DNA from: JAPLKB01 sp964532465
Lineage (GTDB): Bacteria; Desulfobacterota; Syntrophorhabdia; Syntrophorhabdales; Syntrophorhabdaceae
Length of the DNA stretch: 64,000 nucleotides
Assembly (NCBI GenBank): GCA_964532465.1
Contig: CAZHHX010000006.1
Location: 1-64,000, forward strand
Direction: 5' to 3'
Positions 52,211 to 62,500 of the stretch are shown piece by piece (within the stretch, counting starts at the first letter, position 1; the number at the start of each line of letters is the position of its first letter). Both the position numbers and the translations under genes were made by a program. Below the pieces are notes generated by a model. It did not search any database. It was given only the letters and a program-made list of their open reading frames with translations, and had not been told where the DNA came from.

Positions 52211-53672
52211 GCAAAACAGGCACCTCGATTTTCATTGTCGTTCCTTTATCTATGCCGCTTTCTATTAATATATTTCCACCGTGTTCTTCAATAAATCTCC
52301 TTGTAACAGCAAGTCCCAGACCTATACCGAGTTTCTTTGTAGAATAATAAGGCTCAAAGATTCTTTCAATGTCTTCAGGTTCTATGCCTTTTCCGGTATC
52401 TTTTACGCTGATAAAGGAGCAGGCGTCTTCCCTGCCGAATGAAACAAAAATGCTCCCCTTGTCCTCTATGGCCTGAATTGCGTTCAGTAAAAGGTTTATA
52501 ATGCTCAGCCTCATATATTCCCTGTCACAATTTATGGGCTGCCCATCGTCCTCAGAAACGACATTTATATCAATGCCATGTCTGATCTTATCTTTCAAAA
52601 TGTAGAGGGCTTCATTTATGAGTGTTTTCGGTAATATCCATTCCCTGTTTAATGTTATCGGTTTCCCGAGAAAAAGAAAATTGTGGATAAGACCGTTAAC
52701 CCTGTATATCTCATTTGTTACGTTATCAAGGAGCTTTATAAGGTCTTCCTTGCCCTGGATATCCTCTTCATCAATTCTCTCTTTAATATGTCCCACTGAT
52801 AATGACATAAAATTTAAGGGGTTTCTGATTTCATGAGCTATTCCTGATGAAAGCTGGCCTATCATGGACAGTTGTTCCGTCTTTTTAAGTTTTTCTTCCA
52901 GTTCCTTTCTTTCCCCCAGCTTATCAACCATATCATTAAAACTTTCTACAAGAACACCGATTTCATCTTTACGGTTCATGTCCTGAATATTTACCAATTC
53001 ACCCTGGGCTATCCGCTTGCTTGCTTCGGCAATCCTCTTTATGGGTTCGGTATATTTTTCTGCGATGAGAAGGCTGAAAACGGCGCCTATACTGAAGGCA
53101 AAGAGCATGCTCAGGATTCTCGTAAGATGGTTTTTTTGCTGCAGGAGCTTGTAATCATCAAGCACCATATTGATGTGTATATAACCAATGTTCTGCCCCT
53201 TAATGGATACGGGCATAATTACATTGTAAAGCCGCTGGGTATCTTTTTTGCTTTCTTCACCGAGTCTGGCTGTGATCATTAAATTCTTTTTTTTGACTGC
53301 TTTTTTTTCACCCAGTTTTTCTGTAGTTCCGATTTTTTTCGGATCAGAACTGGCAATTACCTCGGAATTATCGCTCAAGATCGATATTTCCTTAATTCCT
53401 TTTTTGTTCAGCATTTCAACGTAACTTTTTAATCTGTCTGTGCTGCTCCCCTTATAGGTGAGCTCTTCCACACTTATCTGGATAGCCTTGGTAATGTCAT
53501 CAATATTTTCTGTTACTTTATCTAAAATCATCTCCTCTGTTCTTGAATATATAATCGTAAGAGAGCTTATTGAAACGGCAAGGAGGAAAAAGAGAATCAG
53601 AAGAAGCTGCGTCTTTAAAGAAAGATTACGGAAAACGGTTTTTATGGAAGAAAAATAAGTTTTTATAGGCAT
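52200..53672 (-). CDS. Membrane sensor histidine kinase
   Basis: A 490-aa kinase. TM1 about 22-43, a periplasmic sensor region about 44-183, TM2 about 185-206, HAMP about 207-258. HisKA has His280 in GIAHEIRNPL. The HATPase has N-box LSIINLLLNAIQAI, DTGKGIEPEDIERIFEPYYSTK and GIGLGLAV. It should phosphorylate the overlapping NtrC-type regulator. It follows gltX by 7 nt, so it may share the carD-isp-gltX transcript. Signal unknown. Confidence 0.93.
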   Translation of the reverse strand: MPIKTYFSSIKTVFRNLSLKTQLLLILFFLLAVSISSLTIIYSRTEEMILDKVTENIDDITKAIQISVEELTYKGSSTDRLKSYVEMLNKKGIKEISILSDNSEVIASSDPKKIGTTEKLGEKKAVKKKNLMITARLGEESKKDTQRLYNVIMPVSIKGQNIGYIHINMVLDDYKLLQQKNHLTRILSMLFAFSIGAVFSLLIAEKYTEPIKRIAEASKRIAQGELVNIQDMNRKDEIGVLVESFNDMVDKLGERKELEEKLKKTEQLSMIGQLSSGIAHEIRNPLNFMSLSVGHIKERIDEEDIQGKEDLIKLLDNVTNEIYRVNGLIHNFLFLGKPITLNREWILPKTLINEALYILKDKIRHGIDINVVSEDDGQPINCDREYMRLSIINLLLNAIQAIEDKGSIFVSFGREDACSFISVKDTGKGIEPEDIERIFEPYYSTKKLGIGLGLAVTRRFIEEHGGNILIESGIDKGTTMKIEVPVLHEV

Positions 53673-53679
53673 CTCAATA

Positions 53680-55038
53680 TCATGAAATCAGACTAATAAA
53701 CCCGGTTATCCTTTTTATGATAGTGTATTTCGGAATTAAATGAAACAGCTCTCCAAGCGGCGGCCCGCTCTTTCTACCCGTAAAGATTATTCTGAGCATC
53801 ATAAACATATCCCTCTTCTTAACGTTTGTTGTGTTTTGGATATCATGCGTCAGTTGCTCAAAGGTTATATTGCTGTTGTTTTTGAGGATTACTTCTATAA
53901 TCTCAATAATTTTACGAATATCTTTCTGTGCCTTCAGATAGTCAATGCCATCCCCGTCAATATCAACCCCGTCAAAAATGCTTAACATATCCCTGATTTC
54001 ATTCAACGTTCTTGCATTTTCTCTTAAAAGCAGCACTTTTTCCTTTAAATCAGGAGCAAGCCCAATGTCTTTCAGGAGAAGTTCTGCCGGAACGTTCCTT
54101 ATATACTCCTTATTAAACCACAGGAGCTTATCCATATCGAAAACAGAATCGGATGAAGACAGCGAGTTGAGTAAAAATGTATCAACAAGCTCTTCCATGT
54201 CCATCAGTTCTTTCTTTACATTTCTCCCTATGATGCTGACATAGTTCATTAAAGCTTGCGGCAGTATCCCGGTATTTCGGAACTCTCTGATGTTTGTAAC
54301 GCCGTGTCTTTTACTTAGAGGCTTTTTGTCGTCGCCTGTAAGCAGCGAGTGGTGCGCGTACTGCGGCGGCTTATGACCTAATGCCTCAAAGAGCATTATC
54401 TGTTTGGGCGTGTTGGAAATGTGGTCAGCGCCTCTGATAACATTGGTAATACCCATGAGCATATCATCCACTGTTGCGGCAAAATTGTAGGAAGGCGTAT
54501 GCTCCTGTTTCATTAGTATGAAATCATCTACATGATCACGCGGAAAATCAATTCTTCCATGAATATCGTCAATGAATCCGATTTGTTTCTCAAGGGATTT
54601 AAACCTCAAAACATATGGCTTGCCTTCCTGTTCCATAGACTTTACCGCATTATCGGAAAGATGTCTGCATGTGCCGTTGTATTTTGGAGGCTCGCCTTTT
54701 TTGAGAGAGTTCTCTCTCATATTTTCCAGTTCTTCTATGGTGCAGAAACATTTATACGCAGATTTATTTTTAAGTAAGATGTCTGCATAATCCAAATATA
54801 TGTTAAGCCTGTCAGACTGCCGCACAGGTCCTTCATCCCACGTGATGCCAAGCCACTCTAAATCCTCTATAATGGAAGCTTCATATCTTGCATGAGACCT
54901 TTCTATATCCGTATCTTCAATCCTGAGAACAAGGCTGCCCCCCTTGGCTCTTGCGAAAAGATAATTTATCAGTAACGTTCTTGTGTTGCCGATATGTAAA
55001 TACCCTGTCGGGCTTGGTGCAAATCTTACCCTAACCAT
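53680..55038 (-). CDS. gltX: Glutamyl-tRNA synthetase, paralogue 1
   Basis: A 452-aa class Ic synthetase. HIGH motif in GYLHIGNTRTLL (about 11-22), KMSKS variant PLSKRHG (about 237), and zinc-site-type CFCTIEE with GTCRH. It is one of two GluRS genes within 5 kb. In bacteria with two, one may favour tRNA-Gln for the amidotransferase route; which one does so here cannot be read from sequence. It follows ispF in a carD-ispDF-gltX order. Confidence 0.93.
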   Translation of the reverse strand: MVRVRFAPSPTGYLHIGNTRTLLINYLFARAKGGSLVLRIEDTDIERSHARYEASIIEDLEWLGITWDEGPVRQSDRLNIYLDYADILLKNKSAYKCFCTIEELENMRENSLKKGEPPKYNGTCRHLSDNAVKSMEQEGKPYVLRFKSLEKQIGFIDDIHGRIDFPRDHVDDFILMKQEHTPSYNFAATVDDMLMGITNVIRGADHISNTPKQIMLFEALGHKPPQYAHHSLLTGDDKKPLSKRHGVTNIREFRNTGILPQALMNYVSIIGRNVKKELMDMEELVDTFLLNSLSSSDSVFDMDKLLWFNKEYIRNVPAELLLKDIGLAPDLKEKVLLLRENARTLNEIRDMLSIFDGVDIDGDGIDYLKAQKDIRKIIEIIEVILKNNSNITFEQLTHDIQNTTNVKKRDMFMMLRIIFTGRKSGPPLGELFHLIPKYTIIKRITGFISLIS

Positions 55039-55132
55039 ATGATGCTACCTCTTCTGAGCAACTTAACCTTTTCCACTTCTGCTGTAAGTTACTACTTGAT
55101 AAATCGCCCCTGCAAGGGGGTATATGTCACTA

Positions 55133-55606
55133 TTACCTTTCTTCAACTAAGGACACTGCGTGGGCCGCGATACCCTCTTTTCTGCCGGTAAAACCAAGTC
55201 CTTCAGTGCTTTTCCCTTTTACGCCTATCCGTCCCGCTTCCATGTCAAGTATACCGGCTATTTTGTCGCATATTGCCTTTCTGTGAGGATATATTTTAGG
55301 CTCTTCAGCAACCACAACAGTATCAATATTTACAACACTGAACCCCTTTTTTTTCATGAGCCCTGCTACATATGAAAGTATTTTAATACTTTCAATGCCT
55401 TTTATGCTTTCATCGGAATCAGGGAAATGCGTGCCGATATCGCCTTCTGAGATGGCGCCCAGAAGCGCATCGCAAATAGCATGTATAAGAACATCGCCGT
55501 CTGAATGACCCAAAAGTCCCTTGTGAAAAGGTATTTCTATTCCGCCAAGAAAGAGTTTTCGCCCCTTGACAAGGGGATGAACGTCGTAGCCTACGCCGAC
55601 CCTCAT
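55133..55606 (-). CDS. ispF: 2-C-methyl-D-erythritol 2,4-cyclodiphosphate synthase
   Basis: The fifth enzyme of the MEP isoprenoid pathway. It is 157 aa with metal ligands in GYDVHPLV (Asp8, His10) and His42 region GHSDGDVLIHAICDALLGA, plus the GKSTEGLGFTGR substrate loop. It overlaps ispD by 4 nt. Confidence 0.96.
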   Translation of the reverse strand: MRVGVGYDVHPLVKGRKLFLGGIEIPFHKGLLGHSDGDVLIHAICDALLGAISEGDIGTHFPDSDESIKGIESIKILSYVAGLMKKKGFSVVNIDTVVVAEEPKIYPHRKAICDKIAGILDMEAGRIGVKGKSTEGLGFTGRKEGIAAHAVSLVEER

Positions 55607-56301
55607 ATAGCGCCTTTAAGCTGGGAAAGAATACCTCTCGCAATGGTTAAGTCTTCGGGGGTTGTAATTTTAATGTTGTAAGGAGAACCTTCGATTACCT
55701 TTACTTTTTTACCCATGTTCTCTAAAAAAGTAGCATCATCATATCCGTAAAGTTTCTTCGTCATGCCTTCCCTGTATGCCTTTGTTATCATATCATATTT
55801 AAATGTCTGAGGCGTTTGTACATGCCAAAGTGAGTCTCTTTCCAGGGTCTTTACGACAAATCCTTCTTTTGACACCACCTTTATTGTGTCCTTAACAGGC
55901 ATGGCAGGGATGATTGCGTCAAACATTTCCATAAGAAAAATCCCTTTTTCAATAAAAGAAGGGGAGATAAAAGGTCTTGCTCCATCATGTATTATAACAT
56001 TATCGCAGGGGTGTTCTATGGCTTCAAGCCCGTTTTTTACAGAATCCTGACGGAGGCGTCCGCCTATTACAAGTTTCATGATCTTGTTAAATTTGTACGT
56101 CTCAAGAATCTCTTCCTGCATAACGGGCAGGTCTTTCTGATTTACCACAAGATAGATGCTGTCTATCTGCCTGCACTCGTCAAAAACCTGTAATGTATGG
56201 ACAATAATAGGTTTATTATCAAGGAGTAAAAATTGTTTATTTATGGAAGTACCCATTCTTTTACCGGTACCTCCTGCTAATATAATAGCGATAGTCCTCA
56301 T
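55603..56301 (-). CDS. ispD: 2-C-methyl-D-erythritol 4-phosphate cytidylyltransferase
   Basis: Makes CDP-methylerythritol in the MEP pathway. It is 232 aa with the nucleotidyltransferase motif AIILAGGTGKRMG and NKQF at the N-terminus, IHDGARPF, and DTIKVV. It is followed by ispF with a 4-nt overlap, as in many bacteria. Confidence 0.95.
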   Translation of the reverse strand: MRTIAIILAGGTGKRMGTSINKQFLLLDNKPIIVHTLQVFDECRQIDSIYLVVNQKDLPVMQEEILETYKFNKIMKLVIGGRLRQDSVKNGLEAIEHPCDNVIIHDGARPFISPSFIEKGIFLMEMFDAIIPAMPVKDTIKVVSKEGFVVKTLERDSLWHVQTPQTFKYDMITKAYREGMTKKLYGYDDATFLENMGKKVKVIEGSPYNIKITTPEDLTIARGILSQLKGAI

Positions 56302-56304
56302 ATT

Positions 56305-57351
56305 CTAACTCACCTGATCTTCCATTTTATGCTCATCAGGAAAATAAAATTCCTTTTCAGCATGCCCTCTCGGCCTTGCAAAAATCATCCTGCCCGAAGT
56401 AGTCTGCAACACACTTGTTACAACTACGTCCACAGTCTTACCGAGGAGCTTTTTTGCATCGTCAACAACAACCATGGTACCGTCATCAAGGTATCCTATG
56501 CCCTGACCGTATTCCTTTCCTTCTTTAAGTATCTTTGTGTTCATTAGTTCGCCCGGCAGTATCGCCGGTTTCAACGCAGTTGCCAACTGATTCAGGTTCA
56601 GCACTTCCACACCCTGCAATTCAGCAACCTTGTTAAGGTTGTAATCATTGGTTACGATCTTGCCGTCAAGTTTTTTCGCAAGGGCAATCAGTTTTGTGTC
56701 GACATCTTTAAGTTTTGGAAATTCGTAGTCAACGATCTTTACTTTCACATAGGCCTGTTTCTGCATCCTGTGGAGTATATCAAGCCCCCTCCGACCCCTT
56801 GTTCTCTTGATAGGGTCCTGATGGTCTGCAATGTGCTGGAGTTCATATAATACAAACTGGGGGATGATAAATACGCCCTCAATAAAACCTGTCTCACATA
56901 TATCGGCAATTCTCCCGTCTATGATCGTGCTTGTATCGAGAATTTTGGCATCCTCTGTCTCCTCCATTTTATCGAGAAGCGGAAGCCTTGAAAGGTCGAT
57001 TGTCTGACTCTTTTTTTCGCCTATCCTGAAACCGAGATAGCCCATTACAAAATAGAACAGAATATATATAGGTAAGGTTATGGGAATATCTTTGACAAGA
57101 GCCAGAAGGAGTTTTGAAATGAAAAGATTAGCGACTAAAAGACTTAACGTGGCCCCTATCAAACTCCCCATGATTGTTTTGAGCTGGATATCTTTCAGCT
57201 TGTTTTCAAGCTTAAGTATGGCGTAACCGAGAGCAAGACCTCCTATAGCCCCGAAGAGCCCGAGAAAACCGTTCGAAAAAATCTCTTTTATTATGAAGTA
57301 TCCCGTGATTGTAGTGACCGTAACCATTACAACCTGAATGACTATATCCAC
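56305..57351 (-). CDS. PIN-TRAM membrane protein, YacL type
   Basis: A 348-aa protein with about four N-terminal membrane helices (1-120), a PIN ribonuclease domain (about 137-255; ILDTSTIIDGRI at the start with active-site Asp, IPQFVLYELQHI) and a C-terminal TRAM RNA-binding domain (about 270-345; GKEYGQGIGYLDDGTMVVVDD). Role unknown; YacL proteins sit between carD-like genes and ispD in Bacillus and others, as here. Confidence 0.9.
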   Translation of the reverse strand: MDIVIQVVMVTVTTITGYFIIKEIFSNGFLGLFGAIGGLALGYAILKLENKLKDIQLKTIMGSLIGATLSLLVANLFISKLLLALVKDIPITLPIYILFYFVMGYLGFRIGEKKSQTIDLSRLPLLDKMEETEDAKILDTSTIIDGRIADICETGFIEGVFIIPQFVLYELQHIADHQDPIKRTRGRRGLDILHRMQKQAYVKVKIVDYEFPKLKDVDTKLIALAKKLDGKIVTNDYNLNKVAELQGVEVLNLNQLATALKPAILPGELMNTKILKEGKEYGQGIGYLDDGTMVVVDDAKKLLGKTVDVVVTSVLQTTSGRMIFARPRGHAEKEFYFPDEHKMEDQVS

Positions 57352-57356
57352 AACGT

Positions 57357-57851
57357 TTAGTCCTTATAATTTTTTAAGAATATACCTTCTATCTCTTCTT
57401 CAATTTTCTCTTCTTTTTCCTCTAATGCGATGGAGAGCTCTTTCTTTATTAAATTTCTTGCTATTTCAAACATTTTCTTTTCACCGAAAGAAAGTTCCTT
57501 CCAGACGCGAAGACTGTAAAGCTCCCTTAGTACCATTGCTACCTCAAATATGGAGCCGCTTTTTATTTTCTCCATATATTCTTTGTATCTTCTGTTCCAG
57601 GGAGCATTATCGTGAGCAACGTTCCTGTCTTTCAATATTTCGTAAACCCTTTTTACCTCGCAGGAGTCTATTACACACCTCAATCCGGCGCTGTTAGTTC
57701 CATCCACCGGAACCATGATTGTCATGTCCGTATCAAGAATCCTCATGATATAAAAGGACTGTTTCATGCCTGAAAACTCTTTGTCCTCAATTGACTCAAT
57801 TTTTGCGACGCCATGGCCAGGATATACAGCCACTTCTCCTATCTCGAACAT
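57357..57851 (-). CDS. carD: CarD/CdnL family RNA polymerase-binding regulator
   Basis: A 164-aa protein with a Tudor-like RNA-polymerase-interacting N-domain (MFEIGEVAVYPGHGVAKIES) and a helical DNA-binding C-domain. CarD stabilises open complexes, often at rRNA promoters. ATG 57851 with GGAGG is chosen; an upstream in-frame extension to 57989 lacks family similarity. It heads the carD-yacL-ispD-ispF-gltX-kinase-regulator run. Confidence 0.92.
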   Translation of the reverse strand: MFEIGEVAVYPGHGVAKIESIEDKEFSGMKQSFYIMRILDTDMTIMVPVDGTNSAGLRCVIDSCEVKRVYEILKDRNVAHDNAPWNRRYKEYMEKIKSGSIFEVAMVLRELYSLRVWKELSFGEKKMFEIARNLIKKELSIALEEKEEKIEEEIEGIFLKNYKD

Positions 57852-58023
57852 TTTGCCTCCAGTGCTCTTTTCCTTAATTACTCTATAGCATACCATATTT
57901 ACAAATGAATTTAAATAAGTAATTGTTATCAGTAAACATTCGGCACACGGTAAGCCCTCGGGCACTATTAAAAATACATTGATGAACATATTTTTTTTCT
58001 TTATAATCTACAATCTGTATATT

Positions 58024-58051
58024 TTGCTCTGATACTTAAGAACAATATAAT
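58024..58051 (+). promoter_or_regulatory. Promoter of second gltX
   Basis: TTGCTC (58024-58029), 16-nt spacer, perfect TATAAT (58046-58051), 35 nt before the TTG start codon. Confidence 0.6.
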
Positions 58052-58086
58052 TGCTAATCAAATGTTGAAATTTTTCGGGAGGTAAC

Positions 58087-59493
58087 TTGACGGTTAAAAC
58101 AAGATTCGCACCAAGCCCTACGGGGTATCTTCATATAGGGGGGGCAAGAACAGCTCTCTTTAATTATCTTTTTGCAAAACATAATAACGGGATATACACG
58201 CTGAGGATAGAAGATACGGATGTGGAAAGATCACAGGAAAAGTATGTTGAAGACATCCTGGAAGGTCTTGCCTGGCTTGGCATAAACTGGGATGAAGGGC
58301 CATATTTTCAGAAAGACCGCATGGATATATACAAGGAACATGCATACAGACTGCTTGAAGAAGGTCATGCATATAAATGCTATTGTACTGCCGAGATGCT
58401 TGAGGAAAAAAGAAAGATAGCCCTCAAGGAAGGAAGAAAACCAGCCTATGACAGGACATGCAGGGATCTGAAGGACGCGCAGGGAGACAAACCTTATGTG
58501 ATCAGGTTCAAAACCCCCCTTACCGGAGAGGTAAGCTTCGACGATATTATAAGGGGCAGCATTACCTTTAAATGTGAAGAGCTTGATGACCTTGTCATAT
58601 TCAGGAGCGATAATACACCGACTTACAATTTTACCGTTGTCATTGATGACGCATTGATGGAACTTACCCATATTATCAGGGGTGATGATCATATAAACAA
58701 TACCCCTCGCCAGATAATCATATATGAGGCATTAGGATACAAGGCGCCTAAGTTCGCTCATGTACCGCTGATTCATGGAAAAGACAAGGCGCGTCTGAGC
58801 AAAAGACACGGGGCGGTTTCTCTTCTTGAATACAAAAACGACGGCTTCCTGTCTGAAGCGCTTTTGAATTATCTCTCAAGACTCGGATGGGCTCATGGAG
58901 ACCAGGAGGTCTTTTCCAGACAAGAATTGATAGAAAACTTTACCCTGGAACATGTAGGCAAATCTCCTGCAATATTTGACATGGATAAACTTTTATGGCT
59001 TAACGGCCATTATCTGAAAACCCTGCCTGAGCAAACAATCGCGGAGCGATTGATCCCGTTCCTGGAAGAAATAGGAATAAAGGTGGATCAGAGGGAGGGA
59101 GACAAACTTATTTCTATCGTAAAAAACCTTAAGGAAAGGGCAAAGACCCTGAAGGAAATGGCCTTGATGGCCAGGTTTTTCTTTACCGATGATTTTGATT
59201 ATGACGAAAAGGCACGGGAGAAGTTTTTAACTGTTGATGTCATCCCCATACTCGATTCTTTTCTCTCCGGTCTTAAAAGCCTTGATTTTCTTGATGAAAA
59301 CAAACAAAAAAAGCTGATTGAAGACATGGTTAAGACATTCAACAAAAAAGTTGTAGAAATTATTCAGCCGATACGGGTTGCGCTTTCAGGAAAGACGGTA
59401 AGCCCCGGGATATTTGAGGTTATAGCCATCCTTGGAAAAGAAAGCGTGGAACAAAGGATAGAAAGGGCGATCAAATTTATAAAAGAACAATAG
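58087..59493 (+). CDS. gltX: Glutamyl-tRNA synthetase, paralogue 2
   Basis: A 468-aa class Ic synthetase. HIGH motif in GYLHIGGARTALFNYLFAK-type context (GYLHIGGARTALF), RLSKRHGA, and zinc-type CYCTAEM with RTCRD. It starts with TTG 58087 behind GGGAGG; no closer ATG exists. It is clearly diverged from paralogue 1 (452 aa). The pair suggests one discriminating enzyme and one for tRNA-Gln, unverified. Confidence 0.93.
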   Translation: MTVKTRFAPSPTGYLHIGGARTALFNYLFAKHNNGIYTLRIEDTDVERSQEKYVEDILEGLAWLGINWDEGPYFQKDRMDIYKEHAYRLLEEGHAYKCYCTAEMLEEKRKIALKEGRKPAYDRTCRDLKDAQGDKPYVIRFKTPLTGEVSFDDIIRGSITFKCEELDDLVIFRSDNTPTYNFTVVIDDALMELTHIIRGDDHINNTPRQIIIYEALGYKAPKFAHVPLIHGKDKARLSKRHGAVSLLEYKNDGFLSEALLNYLSRLGWAHGDQEVFSRQELIENFTLEHVGKSPAIFDMDKLLWLNGHYLKTLPEQTIAERLIPFLEEIGIKVDQREGDKLISIVKNLKERAKTLKEMALMARFFFTDDFDYDEKAREKFLTVDVIPILDSFLSGLKSLDFLDENKQKKLIEDMVKTFNKKVVEIIQPIRVALSGKTVSPGIFEVIAILGKESVEQRIERAIKFIKEQ

Positions 59494-59587
59494 AAATCAC
59501 AATCAAAAATCAGAAGCCGGAAAAACATAATATGATGCTTCCAATGCTTTTCCCATATAATCTTCCTGATCCCCGGGGTCTTTTTTT

Positions 59588-62500
59588 ATGAGGCTCACAG
59601 GCCTTGAACTCTTTGGTTTCAAATCCTTTCTGAACAGAACAATATTTCATTTTGATCACGGTATCTCATCTATAGTGGGTCCGAACGGCTGCGGGAAGAG
59701 TAATATCGTTGACGCAATAGTCTGGGCGTCGGGAGAAAGGGGTACAAAATCCTTACGCGTAAAGGACATGGGTGATGTCATCTTCCATGGGAGCAATGGA
59801 AAACGGCCTGTTAACATAGCAGAGGTTGCTATTGAGCTTTCTGACGGCAGCAATAATTTTATTGTAAAAAGAAGGATATATCGGGACGGTTCGAACGAAT
59901 ATTATTTAAATGGAACACTTGTAAGATTGAAGGACATACAGGAATTTTTTCTCGGAAGCGGCATCGGCCTTAACGCATACGCGATTGTTGAACAGGGGAA
60001 GATAGAGTCTTTCATCCAGATGAAACCCCATGAAAGAAGGGTTGTTATCGAGGAGACAAGCGGCGTCACAAGGTTTGAAGAGAAAAAAAGGGAAGCCATC
60101 ATGCGGATGGAAGAGGTGAAGGCTAACTTAGAAAGGGTGGAGGACATATACGGCGAAGTGGTGCGTTCGCTTGAAAAAGCAGAGACGGAATGGGACAGAT
60201 GGAAGATATACAAATCTCTTGCCGATGAACAGGCTGAGATAGATGCGTTTATATTGATAGACGGATATATAAAGCTTACAAAGAAGATAAATAAAGCAAG
60301 GGAAAAAAGGGAGAGTCTCGACGCAGAGGCTGCGGCAAAGGAAGGGGAGAGAAGCAAACTGAAACAGCAGCTTGCAGCAAAGGAGGAAGAATTTTCCCTG
60401 ACGGAAACCGTAACAAGGCAGCTTGAAGTTGATATTAAAGGAAAAGAAAAGGATATGGAGAGCAGGCTCCTCGAAATAGACTATCTTGGTGAAGAAGAAA
60501 AAAGGCTGGAGAAAGAGCAGACAGAGCTGATAAGAGGGATGGAAAAATTAGAGGCAGAGATCGCGCAAAACAGAGAAGAAATAGAAGTATTAAAAATGGA
60601 GCAGGATAAGCTCAATACTTTGATGAATAAAGGGGAAACAGAGGCGGTCCGGCTCAAAACAGCTATGGAAGGATTAAAGACCAATATAGAATCCATTGAG
60701 AAAACTATGGAGGCAGAGAGGGTTAAGCTCTTTGTTGTCATGAGCAGTATTGCCGATGTAAATAACCGGATATCGGAAATAGAAAGAGCGGAAAAAGACA
60801 GAGAGAGAAGGAGACAGAAGAAAGCGGAAGAACGGCAGCGGTTCAAGGAAGGGCTGGCCGTCCTTGAGTCAAAACAAAATGCACATACATCAACATTGGA
60901 AAACCGCAAACGCCATATGTTATTGCTTGCATCCGAAAGGGATAATGCCTTCACGAAAAGAGGGAATCTCAGCAGTGAAATCAACAACAAAAAAAGGGAT
61001 ATAGAAACATTAAAAGCTGAGAAAAAGGGGAAAGAGGAGTTTTTAAGACAGATGAATAGTTTTCGGGAAGATGCCCCGGAAAAACTTCCTGATACGAAAA
61101 AACTTATTGATATGATTACGGCTGATGAAGGCAAAGAAAAGGCCCTTGAAAGGTTTTTTTCTAAGGAGATGGGTTATTACGTCATTACTGATGGAGAAAC
61201 TGATGCTGTTACAACAACAGTAAAAAAATATGATGAAAACTTTATATTTTTTCCGGAAAAAGGCGTATTTACCTTTAATGGTGAGGAAATTGATATACAT
61301 GTTAAATGGATTTCCGGCATAGAGGAAGGGCTCACAAGAATCAAAAACGGGGAAGAGGGGATATTTATCAACGAAGATGTTTTTGTCGATTCAAGAGGTT
61401 TTATCCTTCAGGAAAGAGCTGAAAAGGGGATTGACATAAAACAGTTCAGAGAGACAAAAAGAATCCAGAATGAATTAACGTCAGTACAAGGGGATATCAA
61501 TCAGCTCATGTCCGTGCTTAAGGGTGTGGAAGGCGAATACTATAACTGCGAGAAGACTTATAAGCAGGCGAAGAGGGATGCTGAAGCAAAAGAAGATGAG
61601 ATAAAAAAAATTGAAAAAGAGACGGCAATAACGGAAACAGAGATAAAAACAGTCCGTGAAAGACTTTTTGAACTTGATTCTGATATTGATATTTTTGAGG
61701 AAACACCGGCCCATACTGTTGCCGGGCTGCTTGAAGAGAAGGAAACATACGACAGAGAAAAGGAAGGGATTGAAGAAAAGGTAATATCCCTTAAAAAAAC
61801 ATATGAAGACATAAAAAAAGAATATGAAGCTCTTTCATCAGGCTGGCATGAAATCACCATTGATATGGAAAGAAAAAAGGGCCGCATGAAGTCCGCCCGT
61901 GAAGACAGGGAAAGAAAAGAGGGGCTCATAAGATATTCCCTTGAAGAAGTTTACAGAAAGAAGGAAAAGGCAGAAAATATAAAGAAAGACATGGGCCAGC
62001 GTTCAAAAAAGAAAGAAGAACTGGAAAAAGATTACGGGAAGTTAAAAGTAACATGCGAGAAAGATATTGAAAGGTATGAAGAACTGAAAAGGGCTTCCGG
62101 TACCCTTCACATGGAAAGACATGCTCTCCAGGAAAGTATTGACGGAGTCGCAAAAGACATGGAAAGAATGAGGAACAGGAAAGAAAATATAGAAACAGAG
62201 ATTGCCGTTATCATTGAAAAACATGATGTTATTGTCGAAAGACTCAATAACGCATACGGGATTACAACTCCCGAAGAAATCAATATCCCTGCCGACAGAG
62301 ACTTGGAGGAAGAAAGAGAAAAGATTGTCGAGGCGTTGTCGGATCTGGGAGAGGTAAATTTCCGCGCGGAAAAGGAATATAATGAATTGAAGGAGAGAGC
62401 GACATTTCTTGAAAATCAGAAAGAAGATTTGAAAAATGCCATGGACTCTCTTAAAAAAACAATACTGAAGATAGACAGCCTCTCTAAAGAGATATTTTTT

